The position numbers were made by a program, and so were the translations under genes. DNA of 64,000 nucleotides. Source: Salinibacter grassmerensis (GTDB taxonomy: Bacteria; Bacteroidota; Rhodothermia; Rhodothermales; Salinibacteraceae). Positions 53,264 through 61,769 of the stretch are shown here, piece after piece (position 1 is the stretch's first letter; each line of letters opens with the position of its first letter). The notes below the pieces were generated by a model. The model saw only the letters and a program-made list of their open reading frames with translations. It was not told the DNA's origin and did not search any database. The stretch covers positions 47,918 to 111,917 of the forward strand of contig NZ_CAMTTF010000009.1 in NCBI RefSeq assembly GCF_947077765.1. The letters run 5' to 3'.

Positions 53264-54751
53264 CTACCGGCCAGCCGAGGCCCACACCGGAGTCGTTCCG
53301 AGTTCGACCCCGAAGGCCACCCCGAGCAGCCCGTACGCAACCAGGGTGACCAGGACGACAAACGCGAGGTTGAGCCAGATGCCGGCCCGGCTCATTTCGG
53401 GGATGGAGAGCAGTCCGCTTCCGTAAACGATGGCGTTCGGCGGGGTGGCCACCGGAAGCATGAACGCACTGCTCGCACCGAGGGCGGCCGGCACCGTGAG
53501 CAGGAACGGATTCTCCCCGAACCCCACCGCTACCGCTCCCAGAATGGGCAAAAACGCCGCTGTGGTGGCCGTGTTGCTGGTAATTTCAGTAAGCAGGACG
53601 ATCAGGGCCACCGCCCCCAGCACCACGAGGAGCGTGGGCCATCCGCGAAGGGCATTCACCCCTCCCCCAATCCAGGCGGCCAGCCCGGTGTCACTGATGG
53701 CGGACGCCAGACTGAGCCCCCCGCCGAACAGCAGGAGCACGCCCCACGGGAGCGCCTCGGCGTCCTCCCAGACGAGGAGCGCGCGCTCTTCGGTCCCGGC
53801 CGGCAGGGCGAAGAGCAAGAGCCCGGCCCCAATCGCAATTCCGGCGTCAGAAAGCCCCGGAAGCAGGTCGGCAAGGAGGGGGCGCGTCATCCACAGGGCC
53901 GCGGTCAACGCGAAGACCGCGGCCACCCGCCCTTCCGCCGTCGTCATGCGTCCCAGCTTCTCCCACTCGGCGTCGATGACCCGAGTGCCCCCGGGCAGCC
54001 GATCCAGTTCAATGGGATAGACCCACGTGAGCACGACGTATACGAGCGGCAGTGCCACAGCCACGAGCGGCAGGCCGACGACCATCCACTGGGCAAAGCC
54101 GACCTCCACACCGTACGTCTCGGAGAAAAAGCCCGCGAGCAACGCATTCGGGGGCGTGCCGATGAGGGTCCCCATGCCGCCGATATTGCAGGCGTACGCG
54201 ATCCCGAGCAAAAGCACGATCGGAAAGTGCGGCGGCATCGTTTCGCCTCGGGCCTCCAGCTGATCCCGAACGAAGTCGATGATCGAGACCCCAATCGGCA
54301 GCATCATGAGCGCCGTCGCCGTGTTGCTTACCCACATGCTCAGAAGGGCCGATGCGAGGAGAAATCCGACCACGATCGACCGGGGCTTTGTCCCAACTCC
54401 CTGTACGATTCCGAGTGCCACACGGCGATGCAACCGCCACCGCTGCATCGCTTGTGCCAACAGGAAGCCCCCTAGAAAAAGAAAGATGAGGGGATTGGCG
54501 TACGGGGTGGCGGCGCCCCCGATGTCGGTGATTCCCAACGGGGGAAACGCGACGAGGGGCACCAGGGCGGTCGCCGAAATCGGAAGGGCCTCCGTGATCC
54601 ACCAGACGGCCATCAGCACCCCCACCGCGGCGGTACGCCATCCCGCCGGGTCGAGACCCTCGGGGCCCGGCACCGTCAATAGGACGATGCACAGGAGCGG
54701 GCCGCCCACGAGACCCACCTGCTGACGGAACGGTGTGGAATCGAAGGCCAT
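53264..54751 (-). CDS. DASS (SLC13) family sodium-coupled anion transporter
   Basis: 495 residues with about a dozen membrane segments. The two pseudo-symmetric SNT motifs are clear: SNTATALMMLP and TSNTATTAAFLP, which bind Na+ and the anion substrate. PIG- and GTPPNALLAG-type segments also match. The transporter probably imports dicarboxylates or sulfate by Na+ symport; the ion cannot be told apart here. ATG at 54751 starts a normal N-terminus, though the frame is open for 35 further codons. It lies 79 bp downstream of the tRNA-Thr terminator. Confidence 0.92.
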   Translation of the reverse strand: MAFDSTPFRQQVGLVGGPLLCIVLLTVPGPEGLDPAGWRTAAVGVLMAVWWITEALPISATALVPLVAFPPLGITDIGGAATPYANPLIFLFLGGFLLAQAMQRWRLHRRVALGIVQGVGTKPRSIVVGFLLASALLSMWVSNTATALMMLPIGVSIIDFVRDQLEARGETMPPHFPIVLLLGIAYACNIGGMGTLIGTPPNALLAGFFSETYGVEVGFAQWMVVGLPLVAVALPLVYVVLTWVYPIELDRLPGGTRVIDAEWEKLGRMTTAEGRVAAVFALTAALWMTRPLLADLLPGLSDAGIAIGAGLLLFALPAGTEERALLVWEDAEALPWGVLLLFGGGLSLASAISDTGLAAWIGGGVNALRGWPTLLVVLGAVALIVLLTEITSNTATTAAFLPILGAVAVGFGENPFLLTVPAALGASSAFMLPVATPPNAIVYGSGLLSIPEMSRAGIWLNLAFVVLVTLVAYGLLGVAFGVELGTTPVWASAGR

Positions 54752-54830
54752 GGCCGGGAGTAAAGAGCCAACGCCGGGCAGCAGTGGACGTGCAGCCGGG
54801 CCCTTCGACACGGGCACGGCTCTAGAGTCG

Positions 54831-54867
54831 AAAATAAAATCCCTCAGACGCACCAAGCGTCCGAGGG
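54831..54867 (-). terminator. rho-independent terminator after tRNA-Thr (minus strand)
   Basis: Stem CCCTC-a-GACGC with GCGTC-c-GAGGG (10 paired positions, one A/C mismatch, 5-nt loop). On the minus strand it is followed by ATTTTATTTT. It ends transcription from tRNA-Thr, 15 nt after the tRNA. Confidence 0.75.
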
Positions 54868-54881
54868 ATAATTTTCTACGG

Positions 54882-54954
54882 AGCTGACGGGCGGACTCGA
54901 ACCGCCAGCCTGCGCATTACAAGTGCGCTGCTCTACCAGTTGAGCTACGTCAGC
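54882..54954 (-). tRNA. tRNA-Thr (anticodon TGT)
   Basis: The minus strand folds as a cloverleaf: acceptor stem GCTGACG/CGTCAGC, D arm with AGCTC and GAGCA, anticodon stem GCGCA/TGCGC with loop CTTGTAA (TGT), and T arm with GGTTCGAGTCC. The discriminator base is T, and CCA is not encoded (CCG follows). It lies 62 bp downstream of the DedA gene on the same strand. Confidence 0.95.
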
Positions 54955-55016
54955 AGGCATGGGCCAATTCTCAATCACCAGCACCAACTGTTCGTGTGGC
55001 ACCGAGTTTCAACCAG

Positions 55017-55697
55017 TCAGCGAGTTCCGGGGGAGGCCTCGTCGTCGGATCCGGTCGTCTCTGCGCTGCCCTGCCGCTGCCAGTACCACCGCACGCCCAG
55101 CCCGACCGCAACCAGGACCAAGATCGTCGCCATGATGCGCCCGTAGGCTCGGAGGTAGGTCACGACGAGGTCCCAGTTTTCCCCCACGGCGTACCCGGCA
55201 TAACTGATAAGCCCCGTCCACACCAGCGCGCTCACTGTGCACCACCAGGCCGTACGGACCACCTCCATCCGAAACATGCCCGCCGTCAGGGAAATCACCG
55301 ACCGGGCCCCGCTTAAAAACCGATTGGCCGCGATGACGCCGTAGCCGTACTGGTGAATCCAGCGCCGCGCACGGTCGAACCCCTCTCGGGGCAGCCACTG
55401 CAGACGATTGGGGTTCAAGACCGAACGCCCGAGCGTGTACCCGACGGCATACATCGTCATGAAGCCCAGTGCCCCCCCGATCGTGGAGAGGAGAATCACA
55501 ATGCCGAGGTGCAACTGCCCAAGGCCCGCCATGTACCCCCCGAAGACCACGACCATGTCGCCCGGGATGGGGGGCAACACGTTCTCGCCGTACGCGATCA
55601 CGAGCAGCGTGACGTACGCCCAGATCGGCGAGAGCGCCTCCATCCAGGCAAAAAAGTTGGAGAATCCGTCGAGCATACCCGGCAACAGTGCGCTCAA
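55017..55697 (-). CDS. DedA family (VTT domain) membrane protein
   Basis: 226 residues with about five hydrophobic segments. The essential acidic residue is at E38 in YGENVLPPIPGD and the membrane-re-entrant basic motif is in NRFLSGARSVISLTAG. DedA proteins act as flippases or exchangers for undecaprenyl phosphate or phospholipids in envelope homeostasis. The acidic tail (DDEASPGTR) is typical of this genome. It is 21 bp downstream of ispF, on the same strand, so probably cotranscribed. Confidence 0.92.
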   Translation of the reverse strand: MSALLPGMLDGFSNFFAWMEALSPIWAYVTLLVIAYGENVLPPIPGDMVVVFGGYMAGLGQLHLGIVILLSTIGGALGFMTMYAVGYTLGRSVLNPNRLQWLPREGFDRARRWIHQYGYGVIAANRFLSGARSVISLTAGMFRMEVVRTAWWCTVSALVWTGLISYAGYAVGENWDLVVTYLRAYGRIMATILVLVAVGLGVRWYWQRQGSAETTGSDDEASPGTR

Positions 55698-55718
55698 GTC
55701 GGTATCAGAATTCCCTCC

Positions 55719-56192
55719 TCACACGGGCTGGAGTGAGCAAACGGCCTGTGCCGCCACGCCTTCCTCCCGTCCCACGAAGCCGATCCCTTCCGTCGTGGTC
55801 GCCTTCACGGACACCCCATCACGGGGAAAAGAGAGCGCATCGGCGACGTTTGCACGCATCTCATCGACGTGGGGGCGCAGCTTCGGGCGCTCCAGAAGGA
55901 CCGTCACGTCGACATTGTGGGGATCATAGCCGGCGTTCTGGACCTGCTGCGCGACCTGCCGGAGCAGGGCTTGACTGTCGGCCCCCTTCCATTCAGCGTC
56001 GGTGTCCGGAAAGTGAGCCCCGATGTCTCCGAGCGCAGCGGCCCCGAGCAGGGCGTCGGCCACCGCGTGCAGGAGAACATCCGCGTCCGAATGGCCCGCG
56101 AGGCCCTGATCGTGCGGCACCTGTACCCCGCCCAGAATCAGGGGGCGATCCTCAACCAGGCGATGCACGTCGTACCCAAAACCGATGCGCAT
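55719..56192 (-). CDS. ispF: 2-C-methyl-D-erythritol 2,4-cyclodiphosphate synthase (IspF)
   Basis: 157 residues. It cyclises CDP-ME2P to MEcPP in the MEP isoprenoid pathway. The zinc ligands are D8, H10 (YDVH) and H42, with [10 protein letters not shown] around residues 34-43. [22 protein letters not shown] is the family C-terminus. It is directly downstream of ispD (28 bp), as often seen where the two are fused or paired. Confidence 0.97.
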   Translation of the reverse strand: MRIGFGYDVHRLVEDRPLILGGVQVPHDQGLAGHSDADVLLHAVADALLGAAALGDIGAHFPDTDAEWKGADSQALLRQVAQQVQNAGYDPHNVDVTVLLERPKLRPHVDEMRANVADALSFPRDGVSVKATTTEGIGFVGREEGVAAQAVCSLQPV

Positions 56193-56220
56193 GAGATGTC
56201 CTCAACTACGGAAAGCAACG

Positions 56221-56973
56221 CTACGTCGACGCCGACGACGACAGATCAAACCGTTCGGGGGCGTCTTTCCAGGTCGGCCACAGCGCTCGGGCGAGCGCCC
56301 AGTCGTCGGGGGTCGTAATCTTGAAGTTGCGCCGACTCCCCGGCACCGGAAGCACCTCGTGATCCAGCCGCTGCACGAGGGCCACGTCGTCGGTCGCTGT
56401 CTCGTCCCCTGATGATGCGCGACGGTGCGCGTGCTCAAGCCACTCGCGGCGGAAGCCCTGCGGCGTCTGCATCCGGTAGAGGCCGTCCCGCGAGATCGTG
56501 TCGCCGAGACTGTCGGCATCCCCACGGCGGAGCGTGTCGGCCACCGGCACGGCCAGCGACGCCGCCCCGTCGGCGCGGACGGCCTGGACGACGGCCTGCA
56601 CCTGCGCCGCCGTCACGAACGGGCGGGCCGCGTCGTGCACGAGCACCGTGGTGACGGGATCGGGCACCGCCCGGAGGGCGTGTCGGACGGAAGATTGCCG
56701 ATTGTCGCCGCCCCCCACGACGGCCGTCAGTACACTGAGGCCCTCTGCCTGTAGGCGATCGGTGACGCCCGTGACCCGGGTTTCGGGGGCCGCCACCACG
56801 GCGTGTCCCACAGCCGGGTGCTGCTCAAACGACAGGAGCACCTGCACCAGCACTGGATGCTCACCAAGGGCTCGAAACTGCTTGGGCTGTCCCCCCAGAC
56901 GGCGCCCCCTCCCCGCCGCCGGGATCAGAACGGCCACTTCGTCCGAACGGGCACGGGCATCAGCAGCATCCAT
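56221..56973 (-). CDS. ispD: 2-C-methyl-D-erythritol 4-phosphate cytidylyltransferase (IspD)
   Basis: 250 residues. It joins CTP and MEP to give CDP-ME. The nucleotide-binding loop VLIPAAGRGRRLGGQPKQF covers residues 14-33, with G21, R22, G23 and K31. VLVHDAARPFVTAAQV and LAVPVADTLRR are also present, as is the TPQGFRRE of the active site. It lies between queA (54 bp upstream) and ispF on the same strand. Confidence 0.96.
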   Translation of the reverse strand: MDAADARARSDEVAVLIPAAGRGRRLGGQPKQFRALGEHPVLVQVLLSFEQHPAVGHAVVAAPETRVTGVTDRLQAEGLSVLTAVVGGGDNRQSSVRHALRAVPDPVTTVLVHDAARPFVTAAQVQAVVQAVRADGAASLAVPVADTLRRGDADSLGDTISRDGLYRMQTPQGFRREWLEHAHRRASSGDETATDDVALVQRLDHEVLPVPGSRRNFKITTPDDWALARALWPTWKDAPERFDLSSSAST

Positions 56974-57027
56974 GCGAAACCGGGGCCACGTGCGAGAAGG
57001 CAGGTGATTCTCGAGGCTCCGGGGCGC

Positions 57028-58077
57028 CTACTTGATAAAGATCGCGTCCCCGAACGCAAAGAGTCGGTACTCCTCCTCGAAGGCCTCTTCGTAGGCCTCA
57101 AAAAGGAAGTCATATCCCGCAAACGCCGCGCCCATCATCATGAGCATGCTCTCCGGGCGGTGGAAATTCGTGATCATCCGCTCCACGATCTTGAACTCGT
57201 ACTCCGGATACACGAAGAGGTCCGTCCAACTGTGGTCCGGCTTCACCGTCTCGTCGGCCGAGAGGCTCGACTCGAGGGCCCGTACGGCGGTCGTGCCGCT
57301 GGCCGTGACGGTATTCTCGTCGGACGCCAGGGCGCGGTTCACGGCCTCGGCGGTCTCTTCCGGGATGTGGTACTCCTCCGAGTCCGTGCGGTGCTTGGAG
57401 AGGTCCTCTACATCAACCGGCTCGGACTTCTTCCGGCCGATGTGCAGGGTAATGGGCACCACATTCACGCCCTTCTCCTTCAGGCGCTCCAGCACGTCCT
57501 CAGTAAAGTGGAGGGTCGACTTCGGGGCGGCCACTGCCCCTCGCTCCTCGGCGAAAATGGTCTGGTACCGGTCCCGGTCCTCCTTCTCCACGTCCCGGTC
57601 GATGTAGGGAGGGAGCGGCATCTCGCCGATGTCGCGGATTTTCTGGTACAGCGCCTCGTTCACGTCGTCGAACGAAAAGCGGATTGTCCGGCCGCGCGAG
57701 GTCGTGTTGTCGATCACCTCCGCGATCAGGTCGTCGTCGAAGTAGAGTTTGTTGCCGATGCGAATCTTCCGGGCCGGGTCGACCTCTACGTCCCAGAGCC
57801 GACTCTCCGGGTTCAACTCACGAAGCAGGAAGACCCGGATGTCGGCCCCGGTCTTTTTCTTCTGGCCGTACAGGCGTGCCGGATACACCTTCGTGTCGTT
57901 TACGACGAGCACGTCCCCCTCCGAGAAGTACTCCGGGAGGTCGCGGAATTGTTTGTCGTGGTTGATGTCGTGCGACTCCCGATCCAACACCATCATCCGG
58001 GACGAGTCGGGGGGGTCGGCCGGATATTCTGCGACGAGTTCTTCGGGGACGTCGTAGCTGAATTCCGAGCGTTTCAT
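57028..58077 (-). CDS. queA: S-adenosylmethionine:tRNA ribosyltransferase-isomerase (QueA)
   Basis: 349 residues. QueA transfers and isomerises the ribose of SAM to preQ1 in tRNA, giving epoxyqueuosine. FSYDVPEELVAEYPA, DVLVVNDTKVYPARL, HFTEDVLERL, and VTASGTTAVRALES are conserved blocks. ATG at 58077 matches family starts; the earlier frame encodes poorly conserved residues. It probably heads an operon queA-ispD-ispF-dedA-tRNA-Thr. No preQ1 riboswitch was found in the 149 bp upstream. Confidence 0.96.
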   Translation of the reverse strand: MKRSEFSYDVPEELVAEYPADPPDSSRMMVLDRESHDINHDKQFRDLPEYFSEGDVLVVNDTKVYPARLYGQKKKTGADIRVFLLRELNPESRLWDVEVDPARKIRIGNKLYFDDDLIAEVIDNTTSRGRTIRFSFDDVNEALYQKIRDIGEMPLPPYIDRDVEKEDRDRYQTIFAEERGAVAAPKSTLHFTEDVLERLKEKGVNVVPITLHIGRKKSEPVDVEDLSKHRTDSEEYHIPEETAEAVNRALASDENTVTASGTTAVRALESSLSADETVKPDHSWTDLFVYPEYEFKIVERMITNFHRPESMLMMMGAAFAGYDFLFEAYEEAFEEEYRLFAFGDAIFIK

Positions 58078-58226
58078 ATACGGTCGTCGGTCGGGCAACG
58101 GGTGAGTTGAACAAACGCGAGGGCCCACGAATGATGTCCGCGGGCAAACCAAAGTGAGGATGATTCAGGTACCAGCCCTACTACACTCTCGGTCGGGCCA
58201 AGTTGATCCCACTCCACGCGGGCTTT

Positions 58227-59183
58227 CTATGCGGGGGTGGGGTCGGACGCGTGCAGCCATTGGCGCTCCCAGTCCGCGACGGGCGGCTCTGGACGGAATG
58301 CCTCGGGGTGGAGCACCGACGCAAGCACCTCAATGGCCCGGTAGAGGCGCGGGCCCGGACGGTTGAAGTACGCGTTGCCGTCGAGCAGGGCGACGCGCTG
58401 GTCCTCGACCGCAGACATCGCGTCCCAGCCGGGACGGTCGGTCAGGTAGTGCAGATCGCGCCGCGTTTCGTCGACGGTGAAGCCGCAAGGCATGAGGGCC
58501 AGGACGTCCGGGTCCGCCTCTCGAACCTCCTCCCACTCGACCGGCGAGGTGGGATTCCCGGCGGTGCCGATGAGGGGGCGTCCCCCTGCCATCTCCACCA
58601 CGTCGGGCATCCAGTGGCCCGCCACCATGAGCGGCTCCAACCACTCGACGCAGGCCACAGAGGGAAGCGATTGCGGGTTGGTGGAGCGGTCCACGCCGAT
58701 CTGGTCACGCAGCACGCGGAGGCCGGTTTCGAGATTGGCAATGACTTCCATCGCCCCCTCAAGGGCCTCCATGGCACGGGCGAGGCGAAGCGCCTCGTCA
58801 AGCACCTCTTTCAGCGTCTGCGGCCGCATCGAGACGACCTCGGGGCTGCCCCCAGCCCACTCTCCAAGTTGCGCTTCCAGCTCCGGCAGGCTCACCGCGC
58901 ACACTTCACACTGATCCTGCGTCACAATCAGGTCGGGCTCCAGGTCCCGCAGCCGCTCCAGGTCCACGTCGTAGAGACTGAGCCCGTTCTGCAGTTGCCC
59001 CTGCACCGCGTCGTCGATGGCGGCGGAGTCGCCATCGGACTCGTAGGTCGGGGCCGTCACGACGGGCACGTCCTGCACGCTCTCCGGATAATCACACTCG
59101 TGGGAGCGCCCGACGAGTTGGTCCTTTTCTCCGAAGACACAGATCCACTCGGTCGCGGCCGGCAGTAGCGAGACGATGCGCAT
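58227..59183 (-). CDS. BtuF-like cobalamin-binding protein without a signal peptide
   Basis: 318 residues. The periplasmic-binding fold of the BtuF/TroA type starts at RIVSLLPAATEW, a family hallmark, and includes TQDQCEVCAVS, typical of the corrinoid-binding subgroup. No signal peptide is visible at residues 1-25, so it seems cytoplasmic, unlike E. coli BtuF; this is common in this subgroup. It could take part in corrinoid salvage. No transporter gene is adjacent. It lies between the amidase gene and queA on the same strand. Confidence 0.83.
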   Translation of the reverse strand: MRIVSLLPAATEWICVFGEKDQLVGRSHECDYPESVQDVPVVTAPTYESDGDSAAIDDAVQGQLQNGLSLYDVDLERLRDLEPDLIVTQDQCEVCAVSLPELEAQLGEWAGGSPEVVSMRPQTLKEVLDEALRLARAMEALEGAMEVIANLETGLRVLRDQIGVDRSTNPQSLPSVACVEWLEPLMVAGHWMPDVVEMAGGRPLIGTAGNPTSPVEWEEVREADPDVLALMPCGFTVDETRRDLHYLTDRPGWDAMSAVEDQRVALLDGNAYFNRPGPRLYRAIEVLASVLHPEAFRPEPPVADWERQWLHASDPTPA

Positions 59184-59243
59184 GGCAAAGCGTGGGGGCT
59201 GTGGAGGGGTGCGCGGCGATGGGGGCCTCGAATCGCCTCCGAC

Positions 59244-60956
59244 CTACTGGATCGGCGGGCGGCGGCTGTGAATGTTGGTCTCCTGCTGCACGGCGTGGGC
59301 CAGCGTGAGCGCGTGCTGGTCCCTGTACAGGGGCGCCACGAAGCTGATGCTGCCCGGCTGCCGGCGGGCGTCCGGGCCCTCGTCCACCGGGCGCAGGGCA
59401 TTGGGAAGACACACGCACGGGTGCCCCGTCAGGTTCGTGATGCCGAGGGTCCCGCCACCGAAACTGGGGCTCACCAGCACGTCGAGGTCCTGCATGACCG
59501 CGTGGGCCTGTTCCATGAGGTCCGCCCGCAGCCGATCCATCTGGACGTGCTCCACCGCCGGGACGAAACGGGCGGTGCGGAAGACGTTCGGCCACGTGTT
59601 CTCGCCTTGCCGGACCAGGTCGTCGACGCCGCCTGTGCGCGTCAGTTCATCGAACGCCGCGGCCGCCTCCACGTCGAGCGTATTCAGGAGCGCCCCCACG
59701 GGGACGTCGACGTCCCACGACACCGGCTCCAGATCCACGCCGAGCCCCCGGAGAACATCGAGCGTCTTCTGGTCGGCGGACTGGTTGTCGTAGTCTTCCT
59801 CGAACGCCTCTTGCAGATACCCCACGCGCAAGGACGCGGCGGAGCGTTCCGCGTCAAACGGAAACGGCACGTCCACCGAGGCGGGATCCTCCGGGTCGGC
59901 CCCCCGGATCGCGTCGTAGACGTGTGCGCAGTCGAGCGCCGAGCGGGCGATGGGACCAAGCTTGTCCATGGTCCACGAGAGCGCCATGGCCCCACCCCGT
60001 CCCACCGCTCCGAAGGTGGGGCGGTGACCCGTGACGCCACACCGGGTGGACGGCGACACGATGGAGCCGAGCGTCTCGGACCCAATTGCGAACGGCACGC
60101 AGCCCGCCGAGACCGCCGCGGCCGGCCCCGCCGACGAGCCGCTGGAGCCTTGGTCCAGGTTCCAGGGGTTCTTGGTGGTGGCGTCGTACCACACGTCTCC
60201 CCACGCCAGTGCACCCAGCGACAGCTTGGCCACGAGGACGGCGCCGGCTTCGTCGAGCCGCTCGATGACAGTTGCCGTCTCGTCGATTGTCTGGTTCTTG
60301 TACGGCTCCGCCCCCCATGTTGTCTTCGTGCCCTCCACGGCCAGCAGGTCCTTGGCCCCGTACGGCACGCCATGGAGGGGGCCGCGCCACGTGCCCGCGT
60401 CTAGCTCGTCGTCGGCCTGGCGGGCCGCCGCCAGGGCGCGCTCCTCGGTGTACGAGATGACCGTGTGCAGCCGATCGTCGTACCGACGGAGGCGCTGCAG
60501 GGCCAGCTCGGTCAGCTCCACGCTGGTCACCTTGCGGGCGCGGAGCAGATGGGCCAATTCCGCGATGGAGGCAAAGGCCAATTCCTCGTCGGAGGACGGG
60601 CGGTCGATCGGGGGGAGAGGGGCCTCTGCCCCGTCCGCGGACGGCGACACCTCCGGAATTTCCGCCCCGCCGCGCCGCGGGTCGAAGGTTGTGGCTGGGG
60701 CCCGTGCATTGGGCAGCTCATGCGCCCGCATCGCCTCGTACTGCTCGAGGTTCTCGTTCAGGTTCTCAACCAGGAGTTCCCGCTCCTCGCCGGTGAGGGA
60801 GAGCCCAGCGATCGATTCCGCGGCCGCAACGTGTTCGGTCGTGATGGGGGACTCGTCCTCCTCTTCGGCCACCTGTGCGTACAGGGCACCGGGGAAAAGG
60901 CCGCTCAGCCCCACCGCCGAGCAGGCATCCAAAAACTGGCGTCGATCAATAGACAT
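59244..60956 (-). CDS. Tat-exported amidase (amidase signature family)
   Basis: 570 residues. The N-terminus MSIDRRQFL (R5-R6) is a twin-arginine signal followed by a hydrophobic stretch and cleavage near LYAQ. The amidase-signature triad can be placed: K202 (YGAKDLLAV), cis-Ser S274 (GSSGSSAG) and nucleophile S298 (SETLGSIVS). The domain follows an unusual 120-residue helical, Glu-rich region between signal and enzyme. Substrate is unknown; the family hydrolyses C-N bonds in amides, including aryl and fatty amides. It is 60 bp upstream of the BtuF-like gene. Confidence 0.92.
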   Translation of the reverse strand: MSIDRRQFLDACSAVGLSGLFPGALYAQVAEEEDESPITTEHVAAAESIAGLSLTGEERELLVENLNENLEQYEAMRAHELPNARAPATTFDPRRGGAEIPEVSPSADGAEAPLPPIDRPSSDEELAFASIAELAHLLRARKVTSVELTELALQRLRRYDDRLHTVISYTEERALAAARQADDELDAGTWRGPLHGVPYGAKDLLAVEGTKTTWGAEPYKNQTIDETATVIERLDEAGAVLVAKLSLGALAWGDVWYDATTKNPWNLDQGSSGSSAGPAAAVSAGCVPFAIGSETLGSIVSPSTRCGVTGHRPTFGAVGRGGAMALSWTMDKLGPIARSALDCAHVYDAIRGADPEDPASVDVPFPFDAERSAASLRVGYLQEAFEEDYDNQSADQKTLDVLRGLGVDLEPVSWDVDVPVGALLNTLDVEAAAAFDELTRTGGVDDLVRQGENTWPNVFRTARFVPAVEHVQMDRLRADLMEQAHAVMQDLDVLVSPSFGGGTLGITNLTGHPCVCLPNALRPVDEGPDARRQPGSISFVAPLYRDQHALTLAHAVQQETNIHSRRPPIQ

Positions 60957-61184
60957 GGCACGTCCAAAGCAGAAGACAGATCGTGAACGAGATTCATGTA
61001 ATCAGCCTGGCCCCAATCGTCTGTGAACAAGCCATTCATACGGTAACCACCCACAGATCGAATCTCCATCCGTAGTTGCAACAAGATACAAGCCTTTCAT
61101 CAGTTTTCTCTTGTCCGGCCCATTGTACCCACGGGGAAGCAAACGTACGACAGCGCGGGCGTCCCGATCGGGCGACGAGAACGT

Positions 61185-61721
61185 CTATTCTGGGACTACG
61201 TCTTCATTCTCGGACGTCCGGTCGTCCCGTTTTTTCTCAACGTGCTCCCCCACTTCTTGAAAACGCTCGTCCATCTCTTCCCCCACTCGCTGCTTGATCT
61301 CGTCGGTCATTTCTTCGGCCACTTGCTTCTCGACCTCCGCGGTGACCTCTTCGGGAACCGCGTCCTCGGCCTCCTCGGCCACCGCGCCTTCGACTTTCTT
61401 GGCGACCGCCTCTTCTACCTCGTCCGGCATGGTGTCCTTGATCTCTTCGGCCACGGCGTCTTCCACTTCGCCCGGCATCGTGTCTTCGATCTCATCGGCC
61501 ACCACCTCTTCGGCCTCGGCCGCCACCTCCTCGTGCAGGATGCGCTCATAGACGCTCATGTTCTCCCACACCCGCAGGAAATAGCCCAGCACGAGGCCAC
61601 TCTGGAAGGCCGCCACCAGCGGATTCATCCCGACGAAGAGCAGGTAGCCGAAGCCCACGGCAAACCCGAGGCCATAGATCAGGTCGATGTAGAACTGCGT
61701 TTGGCGCCCACGTAGCTGCAT
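61185..61721 (-). CDS. membrane hairpin protein with five acidic 16-residue repeats
   Basis: 178 residues. Two hydrophobic segments (about 11-30 and 33-52) are followed by a long, very acidic tail. Residues 76-155 split into five imperfect 16-residue units, the first two being D/E-E-I-x-D-T-M-P-x-E-V-E-x-A-V-A. Hydrophobic residues recur every three or four positions, so each unit is probably an amphipathic helix. The family is unknown. It lies 48 bp downstream of the PiT-like permease on the same strand, so an accessory or regulator role is possible. Confidence 0.72.
   Translation of the reverse strand: MQLRGRQTQFYIDLIYGLGFAVGFGYLLFVGMNPLVAAFQSGLVLGYFLRVWENMSVYERILHEEVAAEAEEVVADEIEDTMPGEVEDAVAEEIKDTMPDEVEEAVAKKVEGAVAEEAEDAVPEEVTAEVEKQVAEEMTDEIKQRVGEEMDERFQEVGEHVEKKRDDRTSENEDVVPE
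61257..61496 (-). repeat. five imperfect 48-bp tandem repeats inside a gene
   Basis: Each unit encodes 16 residues (residues 76-155 of the preceding protein). Units one and two are nearly identical in protein sequence; units three to five are more diverged. Confidence 0.6.
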
Positions 61722-61769
61722 AGGGTACTCGTGCGTCTGGTTGCAATTTCTCGGATCGGCAATGAGGGC

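Noticed and set aside
60957..61184. Small AT-richer open frame (33 codons, minus) upstream of the amidase
   Set aside because: Too short, no conserved features; the AT-rich stretch more likely holds the amidase promoter.
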